DNA of 51,591 bases from assembly GCF_016862075.1 (NCBI RefSeq), contig NZ_BOMG01000030.1:1-51591 (forward strand). The letters run 5' to 3'. Origin of the DNA: Actinoplanes couchii. Lineage in GTDB: Bacteria > Actinomycetota > Actinomycetes > Mycobacteriales > Micromonosporaceae. The notes beneath the pieces are model-generated. The model was not told where the DNA came from, did not search any database, and saw nothing but the letters and a program-made list of their open reading frames with translations. The stretch's first letter is position 1. Each line of letters begins with the position of its first letter. A program made the translations under genes and the position numbers. Below are positions 16,209 through 23,130 of this stretch, piece by piece.

Positions 16209-17063
16209 TCAGGCGGCCACCAGGGGCAGGCCGTCCGGACCGGTCATGGCCAGACGGGACTGCAGCGTCCCCCGGCTGGCGATCTTGTCGTAGTAGGCGG
16301 TCCGCCGCCGGGCCACACAGCCGTCCTTCGGCGGGTTCTCGGCCGCCAGCGCCGGGTCCAGGTGGGTGTTCATCCCGTCCCGGAGCAGGACCAGCGCCTC
16401 GGCACGCAGCTGCGACACCCGGGACTCGCTGACCCCCAGCTCGGCCGCGATCTGGGCCATCGGCCGCTCGTCGAAGAAGTAGCCGCGCACCACCACCCGC
16501 AGCCGCTCCGGCAGCGAGTCCACCGCGTGCCGCAGATAACCGAACCGCTCCCGGCGCAGCAGCATCTCCTCCGGGCCCGCACCCGGCTCGGTGACGATGT
16601 CGTCGGCCGTCGCCGTCGCGAACCCCTGCAGACTGAACACCGTCGCCCGGTGCACGTCGCCCTCGCCGTGCTCGATGTCCTCCACCGTGCAGCCGAGCTT
16701 GTCGGCCACCTCCTGCACGGTCGGCGTCCGGCCCAGCGTCGCCATCAGCTCCTCCCGGGCCGAGTCGGTCCGCCGGGCCCGCTGCCGGACCGACCGGCTC
16801 GCCCAGTCCAGGCCGCGCAACTCGTCCAGCAGCGCGCCGCGTACCCGGGCCGCCGCGAACCGCGGGAACGGCACCCCGCGCTCCGGGTCGAACCCGCGGG
16901 CCGCCGCCACCAGCGCGGCGTACCCGGCCGACAGCAGGTCGTCGCGGTTCACGTGCGAGGGAACCCGGGCCAGCATCTCCCGGACCAGATGCCCGACGAG
17001 CGGCATGTTCGCCCGGACGATGTCCTCGCCACGCCGCTCGATCGCAGGTGTCAAAGCGCTCAT
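16209..17063 (-). CDS. FliA/WhiG-family sigma factor (second paralogue)
   Basis: A 284-residue sigma factor closely related to the one at 11.3 kb. Region 2 has NMPLVGHLVREMLARVP and RFAAARVRGALLDELRGLDW, region 3 has TLGRTPTVQEVADKLG, and region 4 has LPERLRVVVRGYFFDERPMAQIAAELGVSESRVSQLRAEA. The post-region-4 tail CVARRRTAYYDKIASRGTLQSRLAMT is also conserved between the two. It lacks the longer N-terminus of the first paralogue. GAGGAG lies nine bases before the ATG. It is divergent from the DEAD-box helicase gene. Two such genes within 6 kb on opposite strands suggest local duplication followed by specialisation. Confidence 0.9.
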   Translation of the reverse strand: MSALTPAIERRGEDIVRANMPLVGHLVREMLARVPSHVNRDDLLSAGYAALVAAARGFDPERGVPFPRFAAARVRGALLDELRGLDWASRSVRQRARRTDSAREELMATLGRTPTVQEVADKLGCTVEDIEHGEGDVHRATVFSLQGFATATADDIVTEPGAGPEEMLLRRERFGYLRHAVDSLPERLRVVVRGYFFDERPMAQIAAELGVSESRVSQLRAEALVLLRDGMNTHLDPALAAENPPKDGCVARRRTAYYDKIASRGTLQSRLAMTGPDGLPLVAA

Positions 17064-17184
17064 CAGGGGGTCTCCTCAAAACCGAGCCGGTCAGGGGGTC
17101 GTCCGGCGCTGAGGGAAAAGATGAGGCGCGTTGAGTGCGATCCGGTTCGCCTTCGGGTGCAAGGCGGTTGCGGAGGGTGGCCGG

Positions 17185-17294
17185 TACAATGATCGGTACG
17201 CGGTCTCCCTGATGTGCGGACCGCCCCTCGGATCGGCCGTCCCGTGTCAGTGCCGGGGCGGGCGACCTCATAGACACCGGGAGTTCCCAACTTC
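17185..17294 (+). promoter_or_regulatory. Candidate -10 and long leader of the DEAD-box gene
   Basis: TACAAT (17185-17190) is the best -10 match; no clear -35 is visible. It implies a leader of about 100 bases. Long leaders with cold-responsive control are common for DEAD-box helicase genes, but none is demonstrated here. Confidence 0.35.
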
Positions 17295-18992
17295 ATGACG
17301 ACCTTCACCGAGCTCGGCGTGCCCGCCGTCCTCACCACGGCACTCACCCGGCTCGGGATCGACAGCCCGTTCCCCATCCAGGCCGCGACCCTGCCCGACT
17401 CGTTGGCCGGCCGCGACGTGCTGGGGCGTGGGCGCACCGGCTCCGGCAAGACGTACGCCTTCGTCATCCCGCTGGTGGCCCGTCTCGCCGCCGCCGCGAA
17501 ACGACCGCAGCCGGGCCGCCCCCGGGCGCTGATCCTCGCGCCCACCCGTGAGCTGGCCACCCAGATCGAGGCGACCCTCAAGCCGCTCGCCGAGGCGGCC
17601 GGGCTGCGCACCCTCGTCGTCTTCGGTGGTGTCGGCCCCAACCCGCAGATCAAGGCCCTCCGGGCCGGCGTCGACGTGCTGGTGGCCTGCCCCGGCCGGC
17701 TCGACGACCACATCCGCGGCGGTCACGCCCTGCTCGACGCGGTCGAGGTGACCGTGCTCGACGAGGCCGACCACATGGCCGACCTCGGCTTCCTGCCGGT
17801 GGTGCGGCGCCTCATGTCGCAGACCCCGGCCGGCGGCCAGCGGCTGCTGTTCTCCGCCACCCTGGACAACGGGGTCGACGTGCTGGTGCAGAAGTTCATG
17901 CGCCGGCCGGTCACCCACCACGTCGACTCGGCCGCGCAGGCGCCGGTCGAGATGGACCACCACGTGCTGCACGTTCGGGAGGACGACAGGTTCGGCATCC
18001 TCGTCGAACTGCTCGCGGCGCCCGGCCGCTCGGTCGTCTTCACCCGGACCAAGCGGCGCGCCAAGGTGCTGACCCGCCAGCTCAACACCGCCGGTGTGCC
18101 GGCCGTCGAACTGCACGGCAACCTGGCGCAGAACGCCCGCAACCGCAACCTGTCGGCGTTCTCCGACGGCAGCGCGGGCACCCTGGTCGCCACCGACATC
18201 GCCGCCCGTGGCATCCACGTCGACGACGTCGCGCTGGTCATCCACGCCGACCCGCCGGTCGAGCACAAGGCCTATCTGCACCGGTCGGGGCGTACCGCCC
18301 GGGCCGGCGCCCGGGGCACCGTCATCACGCTGATGACCGACGAGCAGCAGGCCGACGTGCGGGATCTCGCCCGTAAGGCGGGCATCCGGCCGGTCACCAC
18401 CCGGACCCGGCCCGGGGACGCCCTGCTGGCCGAACTGGCCCCCGGTGAGCGGACCTTCGTCGCCCCCGTCGCCGCGGTCGCCCCGGCGTCCCGGCCGGCG
18501 GCGTCGACCCGCCCGGCATCCCCGGAGTCCACCGGCGAGGCCGGCCGCACCCGTGCCCGCCGCCCCCGCCGGGGCCGTGGTCAGGGTGCCGCCGCCGGCG
18601 CCTCGGCGACCGGCACGTCCTCCACCGGCCGGTCCTCCGGCGGTGGAGCCGGCACCGGCCCGCTCTTCTCCAGCTCGGACACCGCAGGCGCCGCTTCCGG
18701 TGGCCGGGGCCGGCGGGGTGGCCGGGGCCAGGGCGAGAGCCAGGAGCAGAGCACGGGTCAGGCCGGCGGCGGTCGCGGCCGGAGCGCGGGCCAGGCGCGG
18801 GCCGGCGGTCAGACGCGCGGGTCCGGGCAGTCCCGGGGTGCGGCTGGTTCGGGCCGTTCCGGTACGCCCCAGCAACGGGCCACCACGGCCGGCTCCTCCT
18901 CCGCCACCGTTTACACCTCCACGTCCACCGGTTCCGGGGGCGGGGCGGCGGCGTTCTCGGCACGCGGAGGCGGCCGCCGCTCCGGCCGCTGA
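17295..18992 (+). CDS. DEAD-box RNA helicase with Gly/Arg-rich tail
   Basis: A 565-residue ATP-dependent RNA helicase. All core motifs are present in order: Q motif (FPIQ), motif I GRTGSGKT, Ia PTRELATQ, Ib around ACPGRLDDH, II DEAD, III SAT, IV VVFTRTK, V VATDIAARGIHV and VI HRSGRTARAG. After residue 380 a low-complexity tail of about 180 residues rich in Gly, Ser, Arg and Ala (RARRPRRGRGQG, GGRGRRGGRGQG) probably binds RNA non-specifically. Likely roles are ribosome assembly or mRNA turnover, especially in the cold, as for RhlE/DeaD-type enzymes. It is followed by a strong hairpin. Confidence 0.92.
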   Translation: MTTFTELGVPAVLTTALTRLGIDSPFPIQAATLPDSLAGRDVLGRGRTGSGKTYAFVIPLVARLAAAAKRPQPGRPRALILAPTRELATQIEATLKPLAEAAGLRTLVVFGGVGPNPQIKALRAGVDVLVACPGRLDDHIRGGHALLDAVEVTVLDEADHMADLGFLPVVRRLMSQTPAGGQRLLFSATLDNGVDVLVQKFMRRPVTHHVDSAAQAPVEMDHHVLHVREDDRFGILVELLAAPGRSVVFTRTKRRAKVLTRQLNTAGVPAVELHGNLAQNARNRNLSAFSDGSAGTLVATDIAARGIHVDDVALVIHADPPVEHKAYLHRSGRTARAGARGTVITLMTDEQQADVRDLARKAGIRPVTTRTRPGDALLAELAPGERTFVAPVAAVAPASRPAASTRPASPESTGEAGRTRARRPRRGRGQGAAAGASATGTSSTGRSSGGGAGTGPLFSSSDTAGAASGGRGRRGGRGQGESQEQSTGQAGGGRGRSAGQARAGGQTRGSGQSRGAAGSGRSGTPQQRATTAGSSSATVYTSTSTGSGGGAAAFSARGGGRRSGR

Positions 18993-19027
18993 TCACCACT
19001 CACTGATCACCACTCACTGATCACCAC
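18989..19027 (+). repeat. 14-bp tandem repeat across the helicase stop codon
   Basis: CTGATCACCACTCA is repeated at 18989-19002 and 19003-19016, with a third partial copy at 19017-19027. The TGA stop sits in the first unit. Confidence 0.9.
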
Positions 19028-19068
19028 GTAACGGCCGGCCCCGGGTTTCCCGGCGGCCGGCCGTTACG
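19027..19068 (+). terminator. Hairpin after the DEAD-box gene
   Basis: Perfect 14-bp arms (19027-19040 and 19055-19068). It lies between convergent genes and may work in both directions. Confidence 0.7.
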
Positions 19069-19103
19069 CATCGAGGTCCGGACCCGCAGTGCTGCCGGGT
19101 GGG

Positions 19104-19757
19104 TCAGGCCTCCGGAACCCGGACGGCCAGTTCGTCGCCCAGCTGGTAACCGGGGCACAGTTCCAACTCGTCGCCGCTCCAGAAACGGCCCGGGTCGTAC
19201 CAGTTGGCCTTGCGACCGCGCGGCAACAACCCCATGTCCTCGTAGGTCACCGCGACCACCTCGGCGCAGTACGCCTTCTCCAGCGTCGCGTCGCTGACCC
19301 GGTCACCCTTCTTCCAGGGCAGCTGGATCTGCGGCACCCGCCCGCGCGCCCACCGGAACGCGAGCTGGGACGTCGACGGGAACGGCGTGCCGTCGAGACG
19401 GGCGACCGTCTTGAGGGCCTTGTCCTCCATGGCCCGGGTGACACCGGGATCCAGCTGCCGCAGCCAGCCGCGCTGACCGTAACGGCGGGCCCACACGGTG
19501 ACCGCGTCGCGCAGATCGTGCAGCTGGACGCCGCGCTGGAATCCGCCGGACCACATGTCCGGCAGGGATCTGCCCAGTTCGGCGTGCCACATGAGCGGCG
19601 GCATGTCCTCGATCACGATGGACATCCCGACGTGGTTCACCGGGCTGTTGGTGAGAGTCTGGATGGCACGGTCCGGGCCGGAACGGCCTCGGAAGATCCA
19701 GATGTCTCCCGTACGGGTCAGGTCCATGGCCTCATCGAGGCTGAGTTCGGCAACCAC
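19104..19757 (-). CDS. Permuted papain-like (YiiX/C92-type) amidase or peptidase
   Basis: A 217-residue protein resembling circularly permuted NlpC/P60-like enzymes. The catalytic histidine comes first, H42 in NSPVNHVGMSIVIED, and the cysteine near the C-terminus, C164 in KAYCAEVVAVTYEDMGL. The opening GDIWIFRG is the usual first strand of this fold. There is no signal peptide, so it is probably cytoplasmic. The substrate is unknown; family members act on amides, peptides or lipids. I take the GTG at 19757, where the homologous sequence begins; the frame stays open far upstream through unrelated sequence. It is divergent from a small membrane-protein gene. Confidence 0.72.
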   Translation of the reverse strand: MVAELSLDEAMDLTRTGDIWIFRGRSGPDRAIQTLTNSPVNHVGMSIVIEDMPPLMWHAELGRSLPDMWSGGFQRGVQLHDLRDAVTVWARRYGQRGWLRQLDPGVTRAMEDKALKTVARLDGTPFPSTSQLAFRWARGRVPQIQLPWKKGDRVSDATLEKAYCAEVVAVTYEDMGLLPRGRKANWYDPGRFWSGDELELCPGYQLGDELAVRVPEA

Positions 19758-19763
19758 GGGCTC

Positions 19764-19769
19764 TATTCT
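19764..19769 (+). promoter_or_regulatory. Candidate -10 box of the small membrane protein gene, leaderless
   Basis: TATTCT ends six bases before the ATG at 19776. Confidence 0.45.
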
Positions 19770-19775
19770 CGGCTG

Positions 19776-19949
19776 ATGCGTTGGTGGAAGATAGCGGGAC
19801 TGGCAGGGCTGGCGGGCGTGGCGGCGACCGGGGCGGTGATCGCCCGGGCGGAGCGCAAGCGCCGCTCGTATTCCCCGGAGGAGATCCGGAGCAAACTCCA
19901 CGAGCGGGTGGCCGAGGCGTCCACCCGCCCTGAGCTGGACAAGAGTTAG
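19776..19949 (+). CDS. Small single-pass membrane protein, 57 residues
   Basis: The short frame MRWWKIAGLAGLAGVAATGA encodes one membrane helix (about residues 5-23). A basic cluster RAERKRRSY and a charged helix (SPEEIRSKLHERVAEA) follow. This pattern is common in small actinobacterial membrane proteins of unknown function. An appropriately placed -10 (TATTCT, six bases before ATG) and its position inside a divergent pair support expression. The predicted orientation is N-out, with the charged tail in the cytoplasm by the positive-inside rule. I cannot name a partner. Confidence 0.7.
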   Translation: MRWWKIAGLAGLAGVAATGAVIARAERKRRSYSPEEIRSKLHERVAEASTRPELDKS

Positions 19950-19960
19950 TCGCAGCTCAG

Positions 19961-20092
19961 TTCTTGACCACCGATTCGGGTCTCGTTTCCGGACCACCGG
20001 TTCGGTGTCTCGTTTCCTGACCACCGGGTTCGGTGTCTCAAATCTTGGCCGCCGGTTCGGTGTCTTATTTCTTGACCACCAGTTCGGTGTCG
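19961..20092 (-). repeat. 27-bp imperfect tandem repeats at the 3' end of the APP1-like gene
   Basis: Five degenerate copies, of the form GACACCGAACCGGTGGTC plus a variable tail on the minus strand, with a period of 27-28 bases. The copy at 20092-20068 encodes the last residues (DTELVVKK) before TAA; the other four lie beyond the stop. Confidence 0.85.
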
Positions 20093-21120
20093 CGGAGCAG
20101 CGACCAGAGACCCGCGCCGTCGGGGGCCGAGAACCAGGTCTTGCCCCCGGAGGGCACGACCTCGGCGGTCTCCGACGGGCCGGGGATGGCACCGGCGAGC
20201 ACGGCCTGGGCCGGGGACAGCCGCCGGATCGCGATGGCCGCCACATTCTCCGGGTGCTCCCGGGCGAACTCGGAGTAGATCTCCTGGTCGTGCTGCCCGT
20301 CGTCGCCGATGAGCAGCCACCGGACGTCCGGGAACTCCTTGGCCAGCCGCCGCAGCGACTTGCGCTTGTGCTCCTGGCCACTGCGGAACCAGCGGTCCGG
20401 CGTGGGACCCCAGTCGGTGAGCAGGATCGGCCCGGCCGGGTAGAGGTGCCGGCTGAGGAACCGGGTCAGGGTGGGCGCCACGTTCCACGCGCCGGTGGAG
20501 AGGTAGACCACCGGGGTTCCCGGGTTGGCGTGCACCATCCGCTCGTAGAGGACCGCCATGCCGGGGACCGCGGCGCGGGCGTGCTCGTCGAGGACGAACG
20601 TGTTCCACGCGGCGAGCAGCGGACGCGGCAGAGTGGTGACCATCACCGTGTCGTCGATGTCGGAGATCACCCCGAACTTGACCGACGGATCGATCACCCG
20701 GATCGGGGCGTCGACCGGGACGGTGCCCTCAGTGGAGAGTTTGGCGCTGCCCCAGCCGGGGTCCAGATCACCCTTGACGATGCAGTCGAGGTAGCCGCTG
20801 CGGTCGGTGCGCGCCTCGGTGACGGTGCCACCGAGCTCGATCCGGACCAGGGCGCTGCTGACCGGGGTGGTGGTGAAGCTGCGCCAGCCGCGGACCTTCT
20901 CACGCCGTTTGCGGACCATGCCGGGGCGGGCGAGCAGCACCCGGCCCATCACCCGGGCCCAGCCGGGGGCGCCGTAACCGGTGTACGCGGTGATGTACGG
21001 CTTCCAGCCGCGCCCGCGCAGCCGGCGCTCGACGATCTCGTGGACGGCGTCCTCGATCAGCGCTGCCCGGTGGATCCGGACCACAGGCGAGGATCCACCC
21101 GCGGGAGTAATCGTCACCAT
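20065..21120 (-). CDS. APP1-like phosphatase (DUF2183)
   Basis: A 351-residue protein. The N-terminal half (residues 30-150) holds a beta-rich region with GYGAPGWARVMGRVLLARPG. The catalytic half has D154-I-D156-D-T158 in FGVISDIDDTVM, a HAD-type phosphatase motif, then VVYLSTGAWN, TDWGPTPDRWFRSGQEHKR (with the conserved lysine) and LLIGDDGQHDQEIY. In yeast APP1 this domain is a phosphatidate phosphatase; the substrate in bacteria is not established. AAGGAGG directly before the ATG supports the start. The 3' end is caught in a tandem repeat. Confidence 0.87.
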   Translation of the reverse strand: MVTITPAGGSSPVVRIHRAALIEDAVHEIVERRLRGRGWKPYITAYTGYGAPGWARVMGRVLLARPGMVRKRREKVRGWRSFTTTPVSSALVRIELGGTVTEARTDRSGYLDCIVKGDLDPGWGSAKLSTEGTVPVDAPIRVIDPSVKFGVISDIDDTVMVTTLPRPLLAAWNTFVLDEHARAAVPGMAVLYERMVHANPGTPVVYLSTGAWNVAPTLTRFLSRHLYPAGPILLTDWGPTPDRWFRSGQEHKRKSLRRLAKEFPDVRWLLIGDDGQHDQEIYSEFAREHPENVAAIAIRRLSPAQAVLAGAIPGPSETAEVVPSGGKTWFSAPDGAGLWSLLRDTELVVKK

Positions 21121-21216
21121 CGCCTCCTTGCCGATACCGTTCCGCCGTCCGCCCGGCCACGTTACCGGGCGGTTGTCACGGTCCGCTGGGAACGGTGAGC
21201 ACCCTTCAGTTGGCCA

Positions 21217-21918
21217 TCAGGCGGCCACGGGGAGTTCGGCGGGTGCCCACTGTTCCGCCCACCACTGCTGATCCGTGGTTTCCGCTTCCGGGCCGCGCAA
21301 ACGTGCGGTGGCGGCTTCGGCTCGCAGACCGCGCACGGTCTCAGCTGCCGCTTCGGCGCCGCGCCAGGCGGCGCGTTCCTTCTCGACCGCTTTCCGGTAC
21401 GCCGCGAACCGGTGCTCCCGGACCGCGTTGCGCAGTTCGGCCTCCTGCTGGACCGGATGCAGCCGGGGATTCCAGCCGCGGTGCGCGTAGACGTCGTTGA
21501 GCTGAGCGATGGACAGATCCTGGGAGCGGCACAGCTCGGTGGCGACCCGGTGCAGGTAGCGCTGCCGGTCGACGTTCTCGCCGGGCTTACGACGACGGCT
21601 CATCAGCGGAAACGCGGTGGCCGAGCCGATCCGCCGGGCCGTCTCGGAGGCCTGTTCGTAGGCAGTCCAGGCCCCGTCGACGGCATCCTGCGCGGCGGCC
21701 CACTCGACACGGCGCCGCCCGGCGGTCTCGGCGGCTTCGGCAGCGGCGGCTTCCAGGGTCTCGGCGAACCGGTTCTCCTCGTCAGGAATCCCACCCACCC
21801 GGACACCCCGGGGCAGCGAAGCGGCGGCCACGGCGACGGCCAGCGCGAGCAGGATGATCAGCCAGATGGCGGTGGCCTGCGGCACCGCTCCGAAAAAGCT
21901 CTGCAGTACGGATTCCAT
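21217..21918 (-). CDS. Membrane-anchored coiled-coil protein of unknown function
   Basis: A 233-residue protein with one N-terminal membrane helix (residues 11-34, ATAIWLIILLALAVAVAAA). The remainder is mostly helical and charged, with likely coiled coil at residues 50-90 (FAETLEAAAAEAAETAGRR) and 165-215. A central segment, YLHRVATELCRSQDLSIAQLNDVYAHRGWNPRLHPVQQEAELR, may be a small folded unit. No family is recognised. GGGGGTG before the ATG at 21918 supports this start over the upstream frame. A second putative membrane-protein gene lies 52 bases upstream on the same strand, so the two may form an operon. Confidence 0.65.
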   Translation of the reverse strand: MESVLQSFFGAVPQATAIWLIILLALAVAVAAASLPRGVRVGGIPDEENRFAETLEAAAAEAAETAGRRRVEWAAAQDAVDGAWTAYEQASETARRIGSATAFPLMSRRRKPGENVDRQRYLHRVATELCRSQDLSIAQLNDVYAHRGWNPRLHPVQQEAELRNAVREHRFAAYRKAVEKERAAWRGAEAAAETVRGLRAEAATARLRGPEAETTDQQWWAEQWAPAELPVAA

Positions 21919-21970
21919 GGTGCACCCCCAAGAAGTGGAACGACGGCCGGCACAAACGGGGTCGCCCCCG

Positions 21971-22531
21971 TCACCGCCCCGGCGGTGCCCGAGACCCGTG
22001 TGCCCCACCAAGAGCCACCAGGGAAAGAAGGGTGGCGAAAATCACGACCATCAACCCATCGCCGAGATCAACAGCGATAGAGAAGACAGGCGGGGCAGAA
22101 AAGAAGACAACCGACCCCGAGGAGGAGACAGCACTCACAGCAGTCCGCACAGCAGAGACGACAACCGGCACGGCCAAGGAGGCAGCAACCCCAGCGGCAA
22201 CCGGAGCAGAGGAGGTGACCTCATCAGAGACCGCCGCGAAGGAGGCAACCGACGTGGAAACGGCTGACGCGGGAACGAGCGCTGCGGCGGACGGTGCTGC
22301 GGCGGTGGGCACTGCGAGGGTGAGCGCTGCGACGGACGGTGCTGCGGCGGTGGGCACTGCGGGGGTCGGTGCTGCGGCGGACGGTGCTGCGGCGGGAGCG
22401 GCCTCGACCGCCGGAGCAGGGCCGGGAAGGCGCAGGGTGACGGCGAGGGCCAGCATCGCGAGGCTGGTCAGAAAACGCAGAATCCGCTGCCCGTCCCCAG
22501 GACGTGCTGCTGGCTGCGCCACCGCGATCAC
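21971..22531 (-). CDS. Possible Ala-rich two-helix membrane protein
   Basis: A tentative gene of 186 residues. It starts with a hydrophobic helix (ILRFLTSLAMLALAVTL), continues with a low-complexity Ala/Pro/Ser/Val region built from a repeated unit (VPTAAAPS), and ends with a second hydrophobic stretch (GLMVVIFATLLSLVALGG). A minus-strand TAGGTT lies seven bases before the GTG at 22531, the same leaderless pattern seen elsewhere. The opposite strand is also open here and encodes an Ala/Thr-rich frame without hydrophobic helices, so the strand assignment rests on membrane segments and the promoter. No family is recognised. Confidence 0.45.
   Translation of the reverse strand: MIAVAQPAARPGDGQRILRFLTSLAMLALAVTLRLPGPAPAVEAAPAAAPSAAAPTPAVPTAAAPSVAALTLAVPTAAAPSAAALVPASAVSTSVASFAAVSDEVTSSAPVAAGVAASLAVPVVVSAVRTAVSAVSSSGSVVFFSAPPVFSIAVDLGDGLMVVIFATLLSLVALGGAHGSRAPPGR
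22281..22395. repeat. 45-bp tandem repeat, about 2.5 copies
   Basis: Units 22281-22325 and 22326-22370 differ at a few positions, and a third is partial (22371-22395). The 45-base length keeps the frame of the Ala-rich protein. Confidence 0.85.
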
Positions 22532-22538
22532 AGTCGTC

Positions 22539-22544
22539 AACCTA
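22539..22544 (-). promoter_or_regulatory. Candidate -10 box of the Ala-rich protein gene, leaderless
   Basis: Minus-strand TAGGTT followed by seven bases and GTG at 22531. Confidence 0.35.
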
Positions 22545-22696
22545 CTGGCCGTCCCTGGTCAGCCCGCCGGACGAACGCGTCGGGTCACTCGGAAGAAGGA
22601 GCCCGGAAAGGACAGACCCAAGACCCCGGCAACACAGGCGAGACCAGAGTCAGACGCAGTTGCCCCGCCCTTGCCTCCAGCCCTGCCCCGAGCCTC

Positions 22697-22861
22697 GTCT
22701 CCCAATTTGCCCTGACCCAAGTCTCCGAACTTGCCCTGAACCGCATTCCCGAACTCGCCCGCACCGTGTTTCCGAACTCGCCCGCACCGTGTTTCCGAAC
22801 TTGCCCGCACCGTGTTTCCAGACTTGCTCTGAACCGTGTTTCCAGACTTGCTCCCGGCCCT
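22697..22861 (+). repeat. 23/24-bp tandem array, seven units
   Basis: Units start at 22697, 22721, 22745, 22768, 22791, 22814 and 22838. The central ones read GTTTCCGAACTCGCCCGCAC plus CGT. The period alternates between 23 and 24 bases, so no frame is preserved. Confidence 0.85.
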
Positions 22862-23023
22862 GCTCAAGCCCCTCCTCCCACCCCCGACCCGCGCCTTGCC
22901 CACCGCGCTGCCCACGCCGTCCCGCGGCGCTACCCACACCTTGCCGCCTTGCCCACACTTTGTCCGCCTTGCCTACCTCTGCTTACATATCGTCCCCTTT
23001 GCATGCTCGTGCCTGCATCTCGG

Positions 23024-23116
23024 TCGCCCCGCCCACCCCTCGGCCCCTGCTCCCACCCCACATGGACGCGAGTTCCGGGCGCGGCGGGAGCAGGGGCCGA
23101 GGGGTGGGCGGGGCGA
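23024..23116. repeat. 31-bp perfect inverted repeat before the sirtuin gene
   Basis: Arms 23024-23054 and 23086-23116 are fully complementary with a 31-base loop. The right arm ends 14 bases before the ATG and includes the first two bases of GAGGGA, a possible ribosome site. It could act as a terminator for upstream transcription or as a translation-limiting hairpin. Confidence 0.85.
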
Positions 23117-23130
23117 GGGACCATGGTGGG

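Larger units (their letters stand above)
22545..23130. other. Repeat-rich non-coding stretch upstream of the sirtuin
   Basis: About 590 bases without a convincing gene. Short open frames on both strands are low-complexity and change frame with the 23/24-bp repeats, so they are not credible proteins. The stretch holds a tandem array (22697-22861) and a long perfect inverted repeat (23024-23116). Confidence 0.7.

Noticed and set aside
17064..17160. CTCA-N14-GCCGGACG on the minus strand before the second FliA gene as an autoregulatory promoter
   Set aside because: Only half of the -10 consensus matches and the spacer is short; not distinguishable from chance.
22032..22715. Plus-strand Ala/Thr-rich frame opposite the two-helix protein
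   Set aside because: It has no hydrophobic or conserved segment and no clear promoter; the minus frame has membrane helices and a leaderless -10. The choice remains uncertain.
22559..22958. Minus-strand frames with GNTV/KHGAG-like repeats
   Set aside because: The repeat period is 23-24 bases, so peptide repeats change frame from unit to unit; no start signals or family matches.
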